Shown piece by piece: positions 42,716 to 51,680 of a stretch of DNA of 64,000 bases (position 1 is the first letter of the stretch; every line of letters begins with the position of its first letter). The stretch lies in assembly GCF_009846885.1 (NCBI RefSeq), contig NZ_WUWM01000005.1, positions 62,001-126,000 on the forward strand. The letters are read 5' to 3'. The notes beneath the pieces were generated by a model, which was not told the DNA's origin, ran no database searches, and saw nothing but the letters and a program-made list of their open reading frames with translations. The DNA is from Paenibacillus puerhi (lineage in GTDB: Bacteria; Bacillota; Bacilli; Paenibacillales; NBRC-103111). The position numbers and the translations under genes were made by a program.

Positions 42716-44308
42716 ATGAGCGGTACAGGTAAAGCGATATGGACGGCGGATATGCAAGACGGCACTTATCGGAATCCGATTTTGCACGCGGACTATGCTG
42801 ATCCTGATGTGATTCGGGTAGGCTCCGATTTCTATATGATTTCTTCGAGCTTTTCACACACTCCCGGACTTCCCCTGCTGCACTCTAAGGATTTGATCAA
42901 CTGGACGATACTCGGCCATGTGATCGACCGGCTGGATTTGCCCGGCTTCGACAAGCCCCGACACGGCGAGGGGGTTTGGGCTCCGAGCATCAGGCATCAT
43001 GACGGGAAGTTCTGGGTATTTTTTGCGACACCCGATGAAGGCATCTTTATGTGTACTTCGGAGGATGCACGGGGTCCTTGGACTAGCCCGCATCTGGTCC
43101 GAAAGGTTAAAGGATGGATCGATCCTTGTCCGTTCTGGGATGAGGATGGCCGAGCCTATCTGATCCATGCGTTCGCGCACAGCCGCTGCGGCATCAAGGA
43201 TAAGCTTCAATTGATCGAGATGTCGCCTGACGGCAGAGAGCTCCTAGGAGACGGCGTCATCGTATTTGACGGGGAAGAGCGGCATCCGACGATCGAAGGG
43301 CCCAAGCTGTACAAGCGCAGAGGCTACTACTACATCTTTGCCCCAGCGGGCGGAGTTGTGCCCGGTTGGCAGACCGTTCTGCGCTCAAGAGATATATGGG
43401 GTCCCTATGAGGACAGGATCGTGCTTCATCAGGGCGATACAGAGGTTAACGGGCCTCATCAAGGGGGCTGGATCGAGCTGCTATCAGGCGAGTCCTGGTT
43501 CCTGCACTTCCAGGATAGGGACGCTTACGGGCGGATTATTCATCTGCAGCCGATGCATTGGTCGGATGACTGGCCGGTTATGGGCGTCGATCGCAACATG
43601 GACGGGATCGGTGAGCCGGTCAAGCGGTGGAACAAACCGGATGTCGGCCGAACGTATCCCATTCAGACGCCTGCCGCATCCGATGACTTTAGCGCTCCCA
43701 TCTTGGGCTTGCAGTGGCAATGGCAGGCTAATCCTGATTCGCGGTGGTACTCGCTCAGCGAACGGCCCGGCAATCTGAGACTGTACGCCTTGTCGCTGCC
43801 GGAGGGAGCCGGGACGTTATACGATGCACCCCAGCTGCTGCTGCAGAAGCTGTCCGCACCTCAGCTGCAGGCGACGGCTTCGCTGAGATTTTTCCCCGAG
43901 GAGGATGGGGATCAGACTGGTTTGATCGTGTTCGGGATCAGGTATACCTATCTGGCTGTTACTTTTTGCGGCCAACGCCTTCGTATGTCTCTCGTGCAAG
44001 GCACCCCCGAAGAAGGGAACCGGGTAGAGCGGGAGGTATGGGCTGTGGATCTGGACGTGCAGCCGAGAGGAGCTTCGGTTGAGTCCATTCAGCTTCGTGT
44101 CACGATCACAGGTGAAGCCAGCTGCCGATTCAGCTACAGCTTAGACGGATCAGTTTGGCGGCAGGCGGGAGGGAAGGTACAGGCCAGCGCCGGCCGATGG
44201 GTAGGGGCAAAGATCGGACTGTTCGCGGTTAATCGGAACAGGACTCGGAGTTCGGGCCACGCCGATATTGGCAAATATCAGGTCGAAGAGCTTCCCTCCG
44301 GATTGTAG
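42716..44308 (+). CDS. GH43 beta-xylosidase/alpha-arabinofuranosidase
   Basis: 530 residues, cytoplasmic. The GH43 five-bladed propeller occupies ~18-320 with catalytic residues placed as expected: base Asp in YADPDV near 28, pKa-modulating Asp in WIDPCPFW near 134, acid Glu in EGPKLY near 195. A C-terminal beta-sandwich (~325-525) of the type seen in GH43 xylosidases (GH43_C2/DUF1349-like) follows. GGAGG precedes the ATG. It probably releases arabinose or xylose from imported oligosaccharides. Family is sure, linkage specificity is not. Confidence 0.92.
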   Translation: MSGTGKAIWTADMQDGTYRNPILHADYADPDVIRVGSDFYMISSSFSHTPGLPLLHSKDLINWTILGHVIDRLDLPGFDKPRHGEGVWAPSIRHHDGKFWVFFATPDEGIFMCTSEDARGPWTSPHLVRKVKGWIDPCPFWDEDGRAYLIHAFAHSRCGIKDKLQLIEMSPDGRELLGDGVIVFDGEERHPTIEGPKLYKRRGYYYIFAPAGGVVPGWQTVLRSRDIWGPYEDRIVLHQGDTEVNGPHQGGWIELLSGESWFLHFQDRDAYGRIIHLQPMHWSDDWPVMGVDRNMDGIGEPVKRWNKPDVGRTYPIQTPAASDDFSAPILGLQWQWQANPDSRWYSLSERPGNLRLYALSLPEGAGTLYDAPQLLLQKLSAPQLQATASLRFFPEEDGDQTGLIVFGIRYTYLAVTFCGQRLRMSLVQGTPEEGNRVEREVWAVDLDVQPRGASVESIQLRVTITGEASCRFSYSLDGSVWRQAGGKVQASAGRWVGAKIGLFAVNRNRTRSSGHADIGKYQVEELPSGL

Positions 44309-44312
44309 GTGC

Positions 44313-44399
44313 TTCCCAAATGATTATTATTCGGCTTGTTTACGCTTGAGGAGGCATCTGTCAGCATCTGACGTCCAGAACATGCCGGGCGGATTGTAG
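44313..44399 (+). promoter_or_regulatory. operator sites E and F before the sugar importer operon
   Basis: TTCCCAAATGATTATTA (44313-44329) and TGCCGGGCGGATTGTAG (44383-44399), both matching the TGCC-N4-5-GATTRT motif seen before neighbouring genes; E has one change in the first half. A clear -10/-35 pair was not found; GGATAAGTT near 44417 is a possible -10 region. Confidence 0.5.
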
Positions 44400-44478
44400 A
44401 CGGTAATCTGGGAAGCGGATAAGTTGGTAGCAGGACACAGGACGGTCCATATACCTAAAGAACGAAGGAGTGAGGGCA

Positions 44479-45429
44479 GTGCAAACCGCAACAGTAGGAA
44501 AGAATCGGCAGGCGACCTCAGCATGGACGACGTTTGCACGCCGATTTAACAAGCATCGTTGGCTTTATCTGATGCTGACGCCGGGATTGCTATTTTTCCT
44601 AGTATATAAGTACATCCCTATGTGGGGGGTGCTAATTGCTTTTCAGGATTATCAGCCCTATCTCGGCATTGCGAACAGCAAGTGGGTCGGACTTAAGCAT
44701 TTTCAAGCATTTATGGGCGACGATTCCTTCTGGATGCTGCTCCGGAATACGTTCGTGTTGGCGGTGTACAATATTGTTTTCTTCTTTCCGCTACCGATTG
44801 TCATTTCGCTGATGCTTAACGAGGTGCGCAAGGAAGTGTACAAGCGGTTCATCCAAACGCTTATCTACATTCCGCATTTCGTATCATGGGTTGTCGTTGT
44901 GGGTATCAGCTTTTTGTTCTTCAACACGCCCGGCGGCATCGTCAGCAACATGATGGTGAGCTGGGGCAAGGAGCCCGTGAACTTCCTGCTAAGCGAGGAA
45001 TGGTTCCGCACGATGATCACATCTCAGGTGATGTGGAAGGAAACGGGTTGGGGAACGATCATATTCCTCGCCGCGCTTGCTGGCGTAGATCCCGGGTTGT
45101 ATGAAGCCGCGCGGATCGATGGAGCCAATCGCTGGAGGCAGCTATGGCATATTACGCTTCCGGCTATCCGCAGTACGATTATTATTTTGCTTATTTTGCG
45201 GCTGGGGCATTTTCTCGATACGGGCTTTGAACAAATATTTCTCATGATCAACCCGATGAACCGGGAGGTTGGCGAGGTGTTCGACACCTACGTCTATACG
45301 ACTGGGATCACGCAGGGCAAGTTCAGTTACAGTACCGCAGTAGGCTTGTTCAAATCATCGGTAGGTCTAGTGCTTGTCGTAGGCGCCAACTATTTATCCA
45401 AAAAGTTCGGTGAAGAAGGGATTTATTAA
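44479..45429 (+). CDS. sugar ABC transporter permease, LplB-like
   Basis: 316 residues from a GTG at 44479, chosen because AAGGAG (44465-44470) lies 8 bases before it; the GTG at 44470 would overlap the ribosome site. Six membrane helices, with EAA loop EAARIDGANRWRQLWHITLP near residue 210. Very similar to the partial permease at 1-694. Functions with the permease at 45451 and with either of two binding proteins (46355, 49919). No ATPase in the locus. Confidence 0.93.
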   Translation: MQTATVGKNRQATSAWTTFARRFNKHRWLYLMLTPGLLFFLVYKYIPMWGVLIAFQDYQPYLGIANSKWVGLKHFQAFMGDDSFWMLLRNTFVLAVYNIVFFFPLPIVISLMLNEVRKEVYKRFIQTLIYIPHFVSWVVVVGISFLFFNTPGGIVSNMMVSWGKEPVNFLLSEEWFRTMITSQVMWKETGWGTIIFLAALAGVDPGLYEAARIDGANRWRQLWHITLPAIRSTIIILLILRLGHFLDTGFEQIFLMINPMNREVGEVFDTYVYTTGITQGKFSYSTAVGLFKSSVGLVLVVGANYLSKKFGEEGIY

Positions 45430-45450
45430 TTTGGAAAGGAGGGGCTGCAC

Positions 45451-46329
45451 GTGGTTGATAAAGGCTTATCGAACCGACTGCTGGACGGGCTTAATTACGC
45501 GCTTCTGGGACTGGTCGCGCTGGCTTGCGTCCTGCCGTTCATTTATATACTGGCTGCCTCGGTGACCGCTCCCGAAGAGTTGCTGCGGCGAGGGTTTATC
45601 CTGTTTCCGACCAAGTTTTCACTGGAAGGTTACCGATACATTTTCTCGACCAAGATCATTATGACCTCTTTGGGCGTTTCTGTGTTCGTCACTGTAGCAG
45701 GGACACTGGTTAACTTGTTCTTTACGGCCCTGATGGCGTACCCGCTTGCACAGAAAGACTTAATGGGCAACAAGCTGTTTATGCGCCTCATCGTTTTCTC
45801 CATGCTGTTCAGCGGCGGGATGATTCCGACATTTATGATCGTCAAATGGACCGGGCTGCTTGACAGCTTAGCTGCCGTCATCGTTCCGGGCTTGATCAGC
45901 GCCTTTAACTTGATTATCATGCGTAACTTTTTCCAGCAGCTGCCGGACGGGCTGGAGGAGGCGGCACGGATCGACGGCTGCAGCGACTTCGGGATCTTAT
46001 TCCGAATTGTCATTCCTCTCTCCTCGCCAGTGCTCGCTTCCATGGCACTGTTCTACGCTGTCGGACACTGGAACTCCTACTTTAGCGCTGTTCTTTACAT
46101 CAACGAATCCTCGCTGTGGCCGGTACAGGTGTGGCTGCGGCAGATCGTAATATTATCACAAGGAGGGATTGGCGACTCCACGACGTTTGAAGAGGGGTAT
46201 GTCGCACCGCCTGCCGAAACGATCAAGATGGCGGTTATCGTCGCTTCCTCTCTGCCGATTCTAATTGTTTACCCTTTTCTGCAGAAGCATTTTGCGAAGG
46301 GCGCTTTGCTCGGTTCCGTTAAAGGCTAA
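45451..46329 (+). CDS. sugar ABC transporter permease, LplC/YtcP-like
   Basis: 292 residues with GTG start; AAAGGAGG is 7-14 bases upstream. EAA loop EEAARIDGCSDFGILFRIVI and C-terminus FAKGALLGSVKG match the paralogue at 787-1662. Second gene of permease-permease-binding protein order; 21 bp after the first permease. Confidence 0.94.
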   Translation: MVDKGLSNRLLDGLNYALLGLVALACVLPFIYILAASVTAPEELLRRGFILFPTKFSLEGYRYIFSTKIIMTSLGVSVFVTVAGTLVNLFFTALMAYPLAQKDLMGNKLFMRLIVFSMLFSGGMIPTFMIVKWTGLLDSLAAVIVPGLISAFNLIIMRNFFQQLPDGLEEAARIDGCSDFGILFRIVIPLSSPVLASMALFYAVGHWNSYFSAVLYINESSLWPVQVWLRQIVILSQGGIGDSTTFEEGYVAPPAETIKMAVIVASSLPILIVYPFLQKHFAKGALLGSVKG

Positions 46330-46354
46330 CTCAACTTTCAAAGGGGGAAATACT

Positions 46355-47869
46355 ATGTCAATTCAAGGAAACCGCAAGTTCAAACTCATCACTTCCGTAT
46401 TGTGCATCACCTGCTTGTCCGCAACAGTGCTCGCAGCTTGCGCTTCGAAGGACACGACACCCGCTGCCACAGGAAACGGCCAAGCGGGAGAAGCCGCACA
46501 GAAGCCGCTCGAGCTCTCGGTTATGGTCATTCAGCAGGCGGCAGAGCCACCCAAGGCAGACAATCCGGCTATCCTGAAGATCCAGGAATATACGAATACT
46601 AAGCTGGATTTCACCTTCGTTCCTGCAGCCGCCTACGATGATAAAGTAAGCGCAACTCTGGCTTCGGGCAAGATGCCGGATGTCATCCTAATGCGGAGGA
46701 ATAAAGATTCCGCCATGCTGAACGCACAATTATCCGGGGCGTTCTGGGACTTGACCCCTTTCCTGGGTGACACGAAAAACATAAGCAAAATGAGCGAGGC
46801 CGCGCAAAAGAATGCCAAGGTGGACGGCAAGCTGTACGGGATCCCGCGCGAACGGACGCTGGCCCGTTATGGGATGATATTCCGCAAGGACTGGCTGGAT
46901 AATCTCGGCCTGCAGGTGCCAAAAACGACTGAAGATATTTACAATATAGCTAAGGCATTTACCTTGAATGATCCGGATAAAAATGGGAAAAACGACACCT
47001 TCGGCATTCAAGAGGATGCATCCATGGAGCTGCTCAAGCAGCTGACCATTTATAGCGGCGGACCGAACGCCTGGGGACTGAAGGATGGCAAGGTTACCCC
47101 GGACTTTATGTTTCCTGAATTCAAACCGGCCCTCGATTTGTACAAGAAGATGGTCAGCGAGAAGATTATCAGCCCGGATTTCCCGATTGCCAAAAAGTAC
47201 GATTACTTTAATCAAGGCAAAGCAGGTATGTACTTCTCCGTCATCGATGACGGGGGCACCCGGCATAACGATCTGCCTAAGCTTGATCCCAAAGCGGTGG
47301 TTGATGTCGCACAAAACTTCGACGGTCCAAAGGGACAGCATGTCCGCGGCACGTTTGGTTATGATTCGTTGATTGCGATTCCGAAGCAAAGCGTCAAGTC
47401 GGAGGATAAGGTCAAGCAGATCATCGCCTTCCTGGATAAGCTTGCCGATAAGCCGATGCAGGATGTATTTGCATGGGGTATCGAGGGCGTCGATTATACG
47501 GTTGAAAATGGCTTGGCCAAGAAAAAGGACGGCGCCTTGCTGGCTGCCGATGCCTGGAACCTGAGATGGGATGGAGGCACATCCGATATTAAGGGCTCGA
47601 TCAAGCCTGTCGAAGACAAGATCCAGAAGCTGTTTGCGGACAACAAGAAGCTGGCAGTAGTCGACTTGAGCGCTTCCCTGATCTCGGAGACGAACACGCA
47701 GAAAGGTGCGGATTTGAAGAAAGCGATCACCGATGCGCAAACGAAGTACGTGCTTGGCGAACTCGATGAAAAAGGTTGGAGCGATGCGGTGGACAAGTGG
47801 CAGAAGAACGGCGGCGATAAAATTATCGAGGAATTCACCGCCTACTACAATAAAAACGCGGCCAAGTAA
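46355..47869 (+). CDS. sugar ABC transporter binding lipoprotein (family 1)
   Basis: 504 residues. Signal peptide with lipobox VLAAC (lipid Cys near residue 29), then a Thr/Ala/Gly-rich linker and a family 1 solute-binding fold (KLDFTFVPAAAYDDKVSATL, GKLYGIPRERTLARYGMIFR, DPDKNGKNDTFGIQ with an EF-hand-like Asp loop that probably binds calcium). Start MSIQGNRKFK at 46355 follows AAGGGGGA; the longer open frame lies in the previous gene. Closely similar to the protein at 49919. Captures an oligosaccharide for the upstream permeases. Confidence 0.94.
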   Translation: MSIQGNRKFKLITSVLCITCLSATVLAACASKDTTPAATGNGQAGEAAQKPLELSVMVIQQAAEPPKADNPAILKIQEYTNTKLDFTFVPAAAYDDKVSATLASGKMPDVILMRRNKDSAMLNAQLSGAFWDLTPFLGDTKNISKMSEAAQKNAKVDGKLYGIPRERTLARYGMIFRKDWLDNLGLQVPKTTEDIYNIAKAFTLNDPDKNGKNDTFGIQEDASMELLKQLTIYSGGPNAWGLKDGKVTPDFMFPEFKPALDLYKKMVSEKIISPDFPIAKKYDYFNQGKAGMYFSVIDDGGTRHNDLPKLDPKAVVDVAQNFDGPKGQHVRGTFGYDSLIAIPKQSVKSEDKVKQIIAFLDKLADKPMQDVFAWGIEGVDYTVENGLAKKKDGALLAADAWNLRWDGGTSDIKGSIKPVEDKIQKLFADNKKLAVVDLSASLISETNTQKGADLKKAITDAQTKYVLGELDEKGWSDAVDKWQKNGGDKIIEEFTAYYNKNAAK

Positions 47870-47887
47870 ACGCTTGGCTTGACACAA

Positions 47888-47927
47888 CAAGGAATCCGCC
47901 GTCCAAATCGGCGGATTCCTTGTTTTT
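47888..47927 (+). terminator. terminator of the sugar importer operon
   Basis: CAAGGAATCCGCCG (47888-47901) pairs perfectly with CGGCGGATTCCTTG (47909-47922), followed by TTTTT. It separates the importer genes from the isomerase-GH43-binding protein group. Confidence 0.93.
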
Positions 47928-47954
47928 ACAACGACTGAGGAGGTTCTGCTAAGG

Positions 47955-48920
47955 ATGGATATGGGCGACTATTCTTTCTCCACTTGCTGGAATGTAAAGA
48001 AACATCAGATAGGACGGGAGATGATCGAGGAAATCAAGGAGCTGGGCTTCCGGTTTGTCGAGCTGAACTATAACGTAACCGATGAGCTATTGAAAACGAT
48101 CGAGCCGATGATCGAAAAGGGAAAGATCGGTATCTCTAGTGTTCACAATGTGTTCCCCTTCATAGACGACCCCGACTACGATACGGATTCGGTCATGCTC
48201 GGCTTCGAGGATGAGATGAAACGCAGCCGCGCGGTCGAACTGTAGCTTCGCTCCATGGAGTATGCGCACAGGTACGGAGCCAAGGCCGTCGTCGTGCATC
48301 CCGGCGAGGTGCCGTTCCCTTATAACATCGATAAGCGCCTCAAGGAGCTATACCATGAATACGGCCGTGATTCGGAGGCGTACGGTGTGCTGTGGAGAGA
48401 AATGCTCAAGAGGAGGGAGGCTCTTGCTCCCTATTATCTGGCCAGAATTCAGCAAAGTCTGGAGGAAGCAAGCGAGATTGCCGCCCGTAAGGGTTGGTCG
48501 GTGATCATCGGAATCGAGACACGCTCCCGCTGTTACCAGATGCCGACACTGCTGGAAGCAAAAATGCTCTGCGATAGTCTGAGGGGCAGCCAGGTTCGCC
48601 TTTGGTATGACATCGGCCATGCAAAGATGATGGAACGGATGGGCTTGTATCCGAATGAAGCCCAGCTTTCCGAGCTGCTGCCTTACATCTATGGCGTGCA
48701 CATTCACGAAACGCTCGGGCTATCGGATCATTGGTGCCCATACGTGCACAGTGGAGACCCGAAGGAATTTGACCCGTTTCTGGCTGCCATCGCTGCGGCT
48801 GAAGTGAAGGTCTACGAGTTGAAAGCCCGCTGCGAGCCCGAATCGATCCGGGAGAGTCACAGTTTAATTACGACAAGATTGCAGCAGCTTACTAATAAAA
48901 ACGCTCAAAGGAGTGGCTAA
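47955..48920 (+). pseudogene. sugar phosphate isomerase/epimerase-like gene with in-frame TAG
   Basis: One continuous frame of about 321 codons is cut by TAG at 48243-48245. The first part (MDMGDYSFSTCWNVKKHQIG...RAVEL) and the second (LRSMEYAHRYGAKAVVVHPG...) form a single TIM-barrel protein of the xylose-isomerase-like/AP-endonuclease-2 family; HPGEVPFPYN and LWYDIGHAKMMERMG carry metal-ligand residues. A C-to-T change of a CAG codon would produce the TAG. So the gene is inactivated by one base or the base is a sequencing error. It probably acted on a sugar of this locus. The GH43 gene starts at its end. Confidence 0.88.
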
Positions 48921-48921
48921 G

Positions 48922-49899
48922 ATGACAAACCTTCCTTCCGATTCATCCTTGACGCCTGCCAAGTACCAAAACCCGCTTGTTCTTCAAAGAGCCGATCCAT
49001 GGGTATACAAGCACACGGACGGCTGGTATTACTTTACGGGAACTGTCCCGGATTTCGACTTGATCGAGCTCCGCAGGGCCCGGACAATCCAGGATATCGG
49101 TAGAGCTGAGCCGCTTGCAATCTGGCACAGGCACCAGGAAGGTGAGATGAGCGCCAAAATCTGGGCGCCGGAAATACATTTTATCGCCGGAAAGTGGTAT
49201 ATTTATTTCGCAGCCGGTCGTATAAACGCGTCCTTCGCGCACAGAACATACGTGCTGGAGAATGAAGCGGCCAATCCGCTTGAGGGAAGATGGGAAGAGA
49301 GGGGGAAGGTCGTCATGAACTGGGAATCCTTTACACTTGACGCCACTTCATTCGAGCATCATGGAATCCGGTATTTGGTGTGGGCGCAGCACGATCCCTC
49401 TATCCCGGGCAATTCCAATCTGTATATCGCCGAAATGGAGAATCCGTGGACGATCCGTGGTCGGCAAGTGATGATATCGAAGCCGGAGTATGAGTGGGAG
49501 AAAGTTGGATATCTGGTAAACGAAGGTCCGGCCGTCATGATCCGCAATGGGCGGGTGTTTTTGACTTACTCCGCGAGCGCGACGGATCACCATTATTGCA
49601 TGGGGCTGCTGTCCGCACCGGTTGACAGCAACCTTCTGGATGCAGGCTCCTGGACCAAAAGTTCGTTTCCGGTCTTTCGTACTAGTGAGGAAACGGGGCA
49701 ATACGGTCCGGGCCATAACTGCTTTACGGTATCGGAGGACGGTACACGCGATGTCATGGTTTATCATGCGCGCAACCATAAGGAGCTCCAAGGAAGTTCG
49801 CTGCAGGATCCGAATCGTCATGCCCGTGCCCAGGCGATAGACTGGACAATCGGAGGGTGGCCGGATTTCGGTCAGCCTGTAGCTGACACACCCGAGTAA
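48922..49899 (+). CDS. GH43-family glycoside hydrolase
   Basis: 325 residues, single five-bladed propeller with no signal peptide or accessory domain. Catalytic positions: base Asp in LQRADPWV near residue 24, Asp in FTLDATSF near 138, acid Glu in VNEGPAV near 200. This short form resembles arabinofuranosidases/arabinanases that act on short oligosaccharides. AAAGGAG lies 8 bases before the ATG at 48922. It follows the broken isomerase gene by 1 bp and precedes the second binding protein, so the three were co-expressed. Confidence 0.9.
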   Translation: MTNLPSDSSLTPAKYQNPLVLQRADPWVYKHTDGWYYFTGTVPDFDLIELRRARTIQDIGRAEPLAIWHRHQEGEMSAKIWAPEIHFIAGKWYIYFAAGRINASFAHRTYVLENEAANPLEGRWEERGKVVMNWESFTLDATSFEHHGIRYLVWAQHDPSIPGNSNLYIAEMENPWTIRGRQVMISKPEYEWEKVGYLVNEGPAVMIRNGRVFLTYSASATDHHYCMGLLSAPVDSNLLDAGSWTKSSFPVFRTSEETGQYGPGHNCFTVSEDGTRDVMVYHARNHKELQGSSLQDPNRHARAQAIDWTIGGWPDFGQPVADTPE

Positions 49900-49918
49900 C
49901 ATCAACAGGAGGTTTATC

Positions 49919-51415
49919 ATGCACTCACGTTTAGTCAACCGTTGTCTGTCCAAGCTTTCTTCTCTGCCGATTGGTTTCTGCATCGGCGCCGTACTGCTGA
50001 GCGGATGCGGGGATTCGGAGGTTCCACCACCAGTCAGTTCCATACATCCGAAGCTGTCGGTGATGATGATCCAATTTGGTGCCGACACGCCGGAACCGGA
50101 TTCTCCTGTCCAGACAAGCATCGAAGCATATACGGGACTGACGCTTGATATGACGTGGGTGCCTGCTACCTCCTATGACGATAAAGTGAGTGCGACGCTT
50201 GCTTCAGGCAAGCTGCCAGAGGTGATGCTGCTCCGGCGCAACAAGGAGCAGGCGAGCCTGAATGCCCAGCAATCCGGGCTGTTCTGGAATCTCGCCCCAT
50301 TCTTGGAGGATACCGTTCATCTGAAGCATATGAGTAGAACAGCGCTAGATAACGCTATGATCGACGGTAAGCTGTACGGTATTCCCCGGGAGCGCGTTAT
50401 TGCGAGGTATGGCATCATTTTCCGGAAAGATTGGTTGGACCGTCTCGGGCTTGCGGTTCCCGCAAGTGTAGAAGATATTTATAATACGGCTAAAGCGATA
50501 ACGGAGCGCGACCCGGACGGCAATGGTCAACCCGATACATTCGGCATCGAGGAAAGTAAGAGCCTAGAATCGCTCAAGCAGCTTGCGGTCTACCTGGGCG
50601 CGCCGAATGGCTGGGGATGGGAGGAAGGGAAGCTTCAGCCCGACTTTCTGCATCCTGCCTATAAACAGGCCTTGGATCTGATGCGCAGGATGTATAGCGA
50701 GAAGCTGATCAACCCGGATTTCCCGATTGCGCCGAAGTACAGCTATTTCAATCAAGGCAAAGCCGGGATGTATTTCTCCGTGCTCGGCGACGCCGTCAGC
50801 AAGACAGATACGAAAAAGCTTAATCCCGATGCGGTTGAGGTCATTGATGTTGTGCAGAATATCAATGGCCCGCTCGGACAGCGGGTGCGAGCGACGAATG
50901 GGTACGATTCGCTGCTGGTTATTCCGAAAGCAGGCGCAGCCTCGGAGCAGGAGGTTCGCCGCATCATTCAATTTTTCGATAAGCTGGGCGACCCGCCGAT
51001 GCAGGACTTGCTGAACTGGGGGCTCGAAGGCATCGATTACGTCATGGAGAACGGAACTCCCCGGAAACTACCTGGAACGATTGGAGCTGGAGACTACTGG
51101 AGCTTCAAGTGGGATGATCCGGTGGCTGGGATGCAGGGAATCAAGACTCAGCTTGAGGAAAAAGTAGATCGCTTGGCGGCTCAGAACGAAGTATTGGCTA
51201 TTCCCGATCTGAGCGCTCCGTTGATTTCTGCAACCAACTACGATGTGGGCAAGGAGCTTGATACCGGCTTGTATAATGCGAAGGTAAATTATATTCTTGG
51301 CGTTCTCGACGAGGAGGGCTGGAACGAAGCGATTAGCTCGTGGAGGCAGAACGGTGGCGACCGGATGATGGACGAGCTTACCGCAGCGTATAGGAAGACC
51401 GTCCAACTGAAATAG
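49919..51415 (+). CDS. sugar ABC transporter binding lipoprotein (family 1), paralogue
   Basis: 498 residues. Lipobox LLSGC gives a lipid Cys near residue 31. The sequence tracks the 46355 protein closely (YDDKVSATLASGKLPEVMLL, DGKLYGIPRERVIARYGIIF, FPIAPKYSYFNQGKAGMYFS), so the two arose by duplication. No permeases follow it, so it probably uses the 44479/45451 pair and widens substrate range, or replaces the first protein under other conditions. AGGAGG precedes the ATG. Confidence 0.93.
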   Translation: MHSRLVNRCLSKLSSLPIGFCIGAVLLSGCGDSEVPPPVSSIHPKLSVMMIQFGADTPEPDSPVQTSIEAYTGLTLDMTWVPATSYDDKVSATLASGKLPEVMLLRRNKEQASLNAQQSGLFWNLAPFLEDTVHLKHMSRTALDNAMIDGKLYGIPRERVIARYGIIFRKDWLDRLGLAVPASVEDIYNTAKAITERDPDGNGQPDTFGIEESKSLESLKQLAVYLGAPNGWGWEEGKLQPDFLHPAYKQALDLMRRMYSEKLINPDFPIAPKYSYFNQGKAGMYFSVLGDAVSKTDTKKLNPDAVEVIDVVQNINGPLGQRVRATNGYDSLLVIPKAGAASEQEVRRIIQFFDKLGDPPMQDLLNWGLEGIDYVMENGTPRKLPGTIGAGDYWSFKWDDPVAGMQGIKTQLEEKVDRLAAQNEVLAIPDLSAPLISATNYDVGKELDTGLYNAKVNYILGVLDEEGWNEAISSWRQNGGDRMMDELTAAYRKTVQLK

Positions 51416-51444
51416 AAGAAGAGTAAGCGAGGATCGCAAGCTAT

Positions 51445-51461
51445 CCGGCCAACGTGGCCGG
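51445..51461 (+). terminator. short GC hairpin after the binding-protein gene
   Basis: CCGGCCA (51445-51451) pairs with TGGCCGG (51455-51461), loop ACG, 30 bp after the stop codon, without a T run. Confidence 0.4.
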
Positions 51462-51591
51462 TCGCGGGCGGTCTCTTTGGCATTTCAATCAAAAACCCTT
51501 GTTGGAGCGCACTTTTTCTATTCGGTTCATCGCTGACTTTCGGTTAGTCGGGCCTATTTGGCCAATCGGTTAGCCCTGTGAAACATGTAAA

Positions 51592-51621
51592 TTGCCGGGA
51601 ATCGCGACCCTGGGGTATAGT
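51592..51621 (+). promoter_or_regulatory. promoter of the third sugar importer operon
   Basis: TTGCCG (51592-51597), 18-bp spacer, TATAGT (51616-51621, five of six). The rest of the 265-bp gap contains two CGGTTAG copies (51541, 51566) flanking GGCC-TATTT-GGCC, possibly an operator. Confidence 0.55.
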
Positions 51622-51680
51622 GCAATCAGGAAGGCGAGCAGCACAACAACGAGTACGATAAACGAGGGGAGCTTGAACGA

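Noticed and set aside
44292-44308. Seventh regulon-motif look-alike TTCCCTCCGGATTGTAG
   Set aside because: It is the last codons of the GH43 gene, so the match may be coding coincidence.
48243-48245. TAG read as pyrrolysine
   Set aside because: No pyl genes are visible in the window and the family is not a methylamine methyltransferase; a nonsense mutation or base error is simpler.
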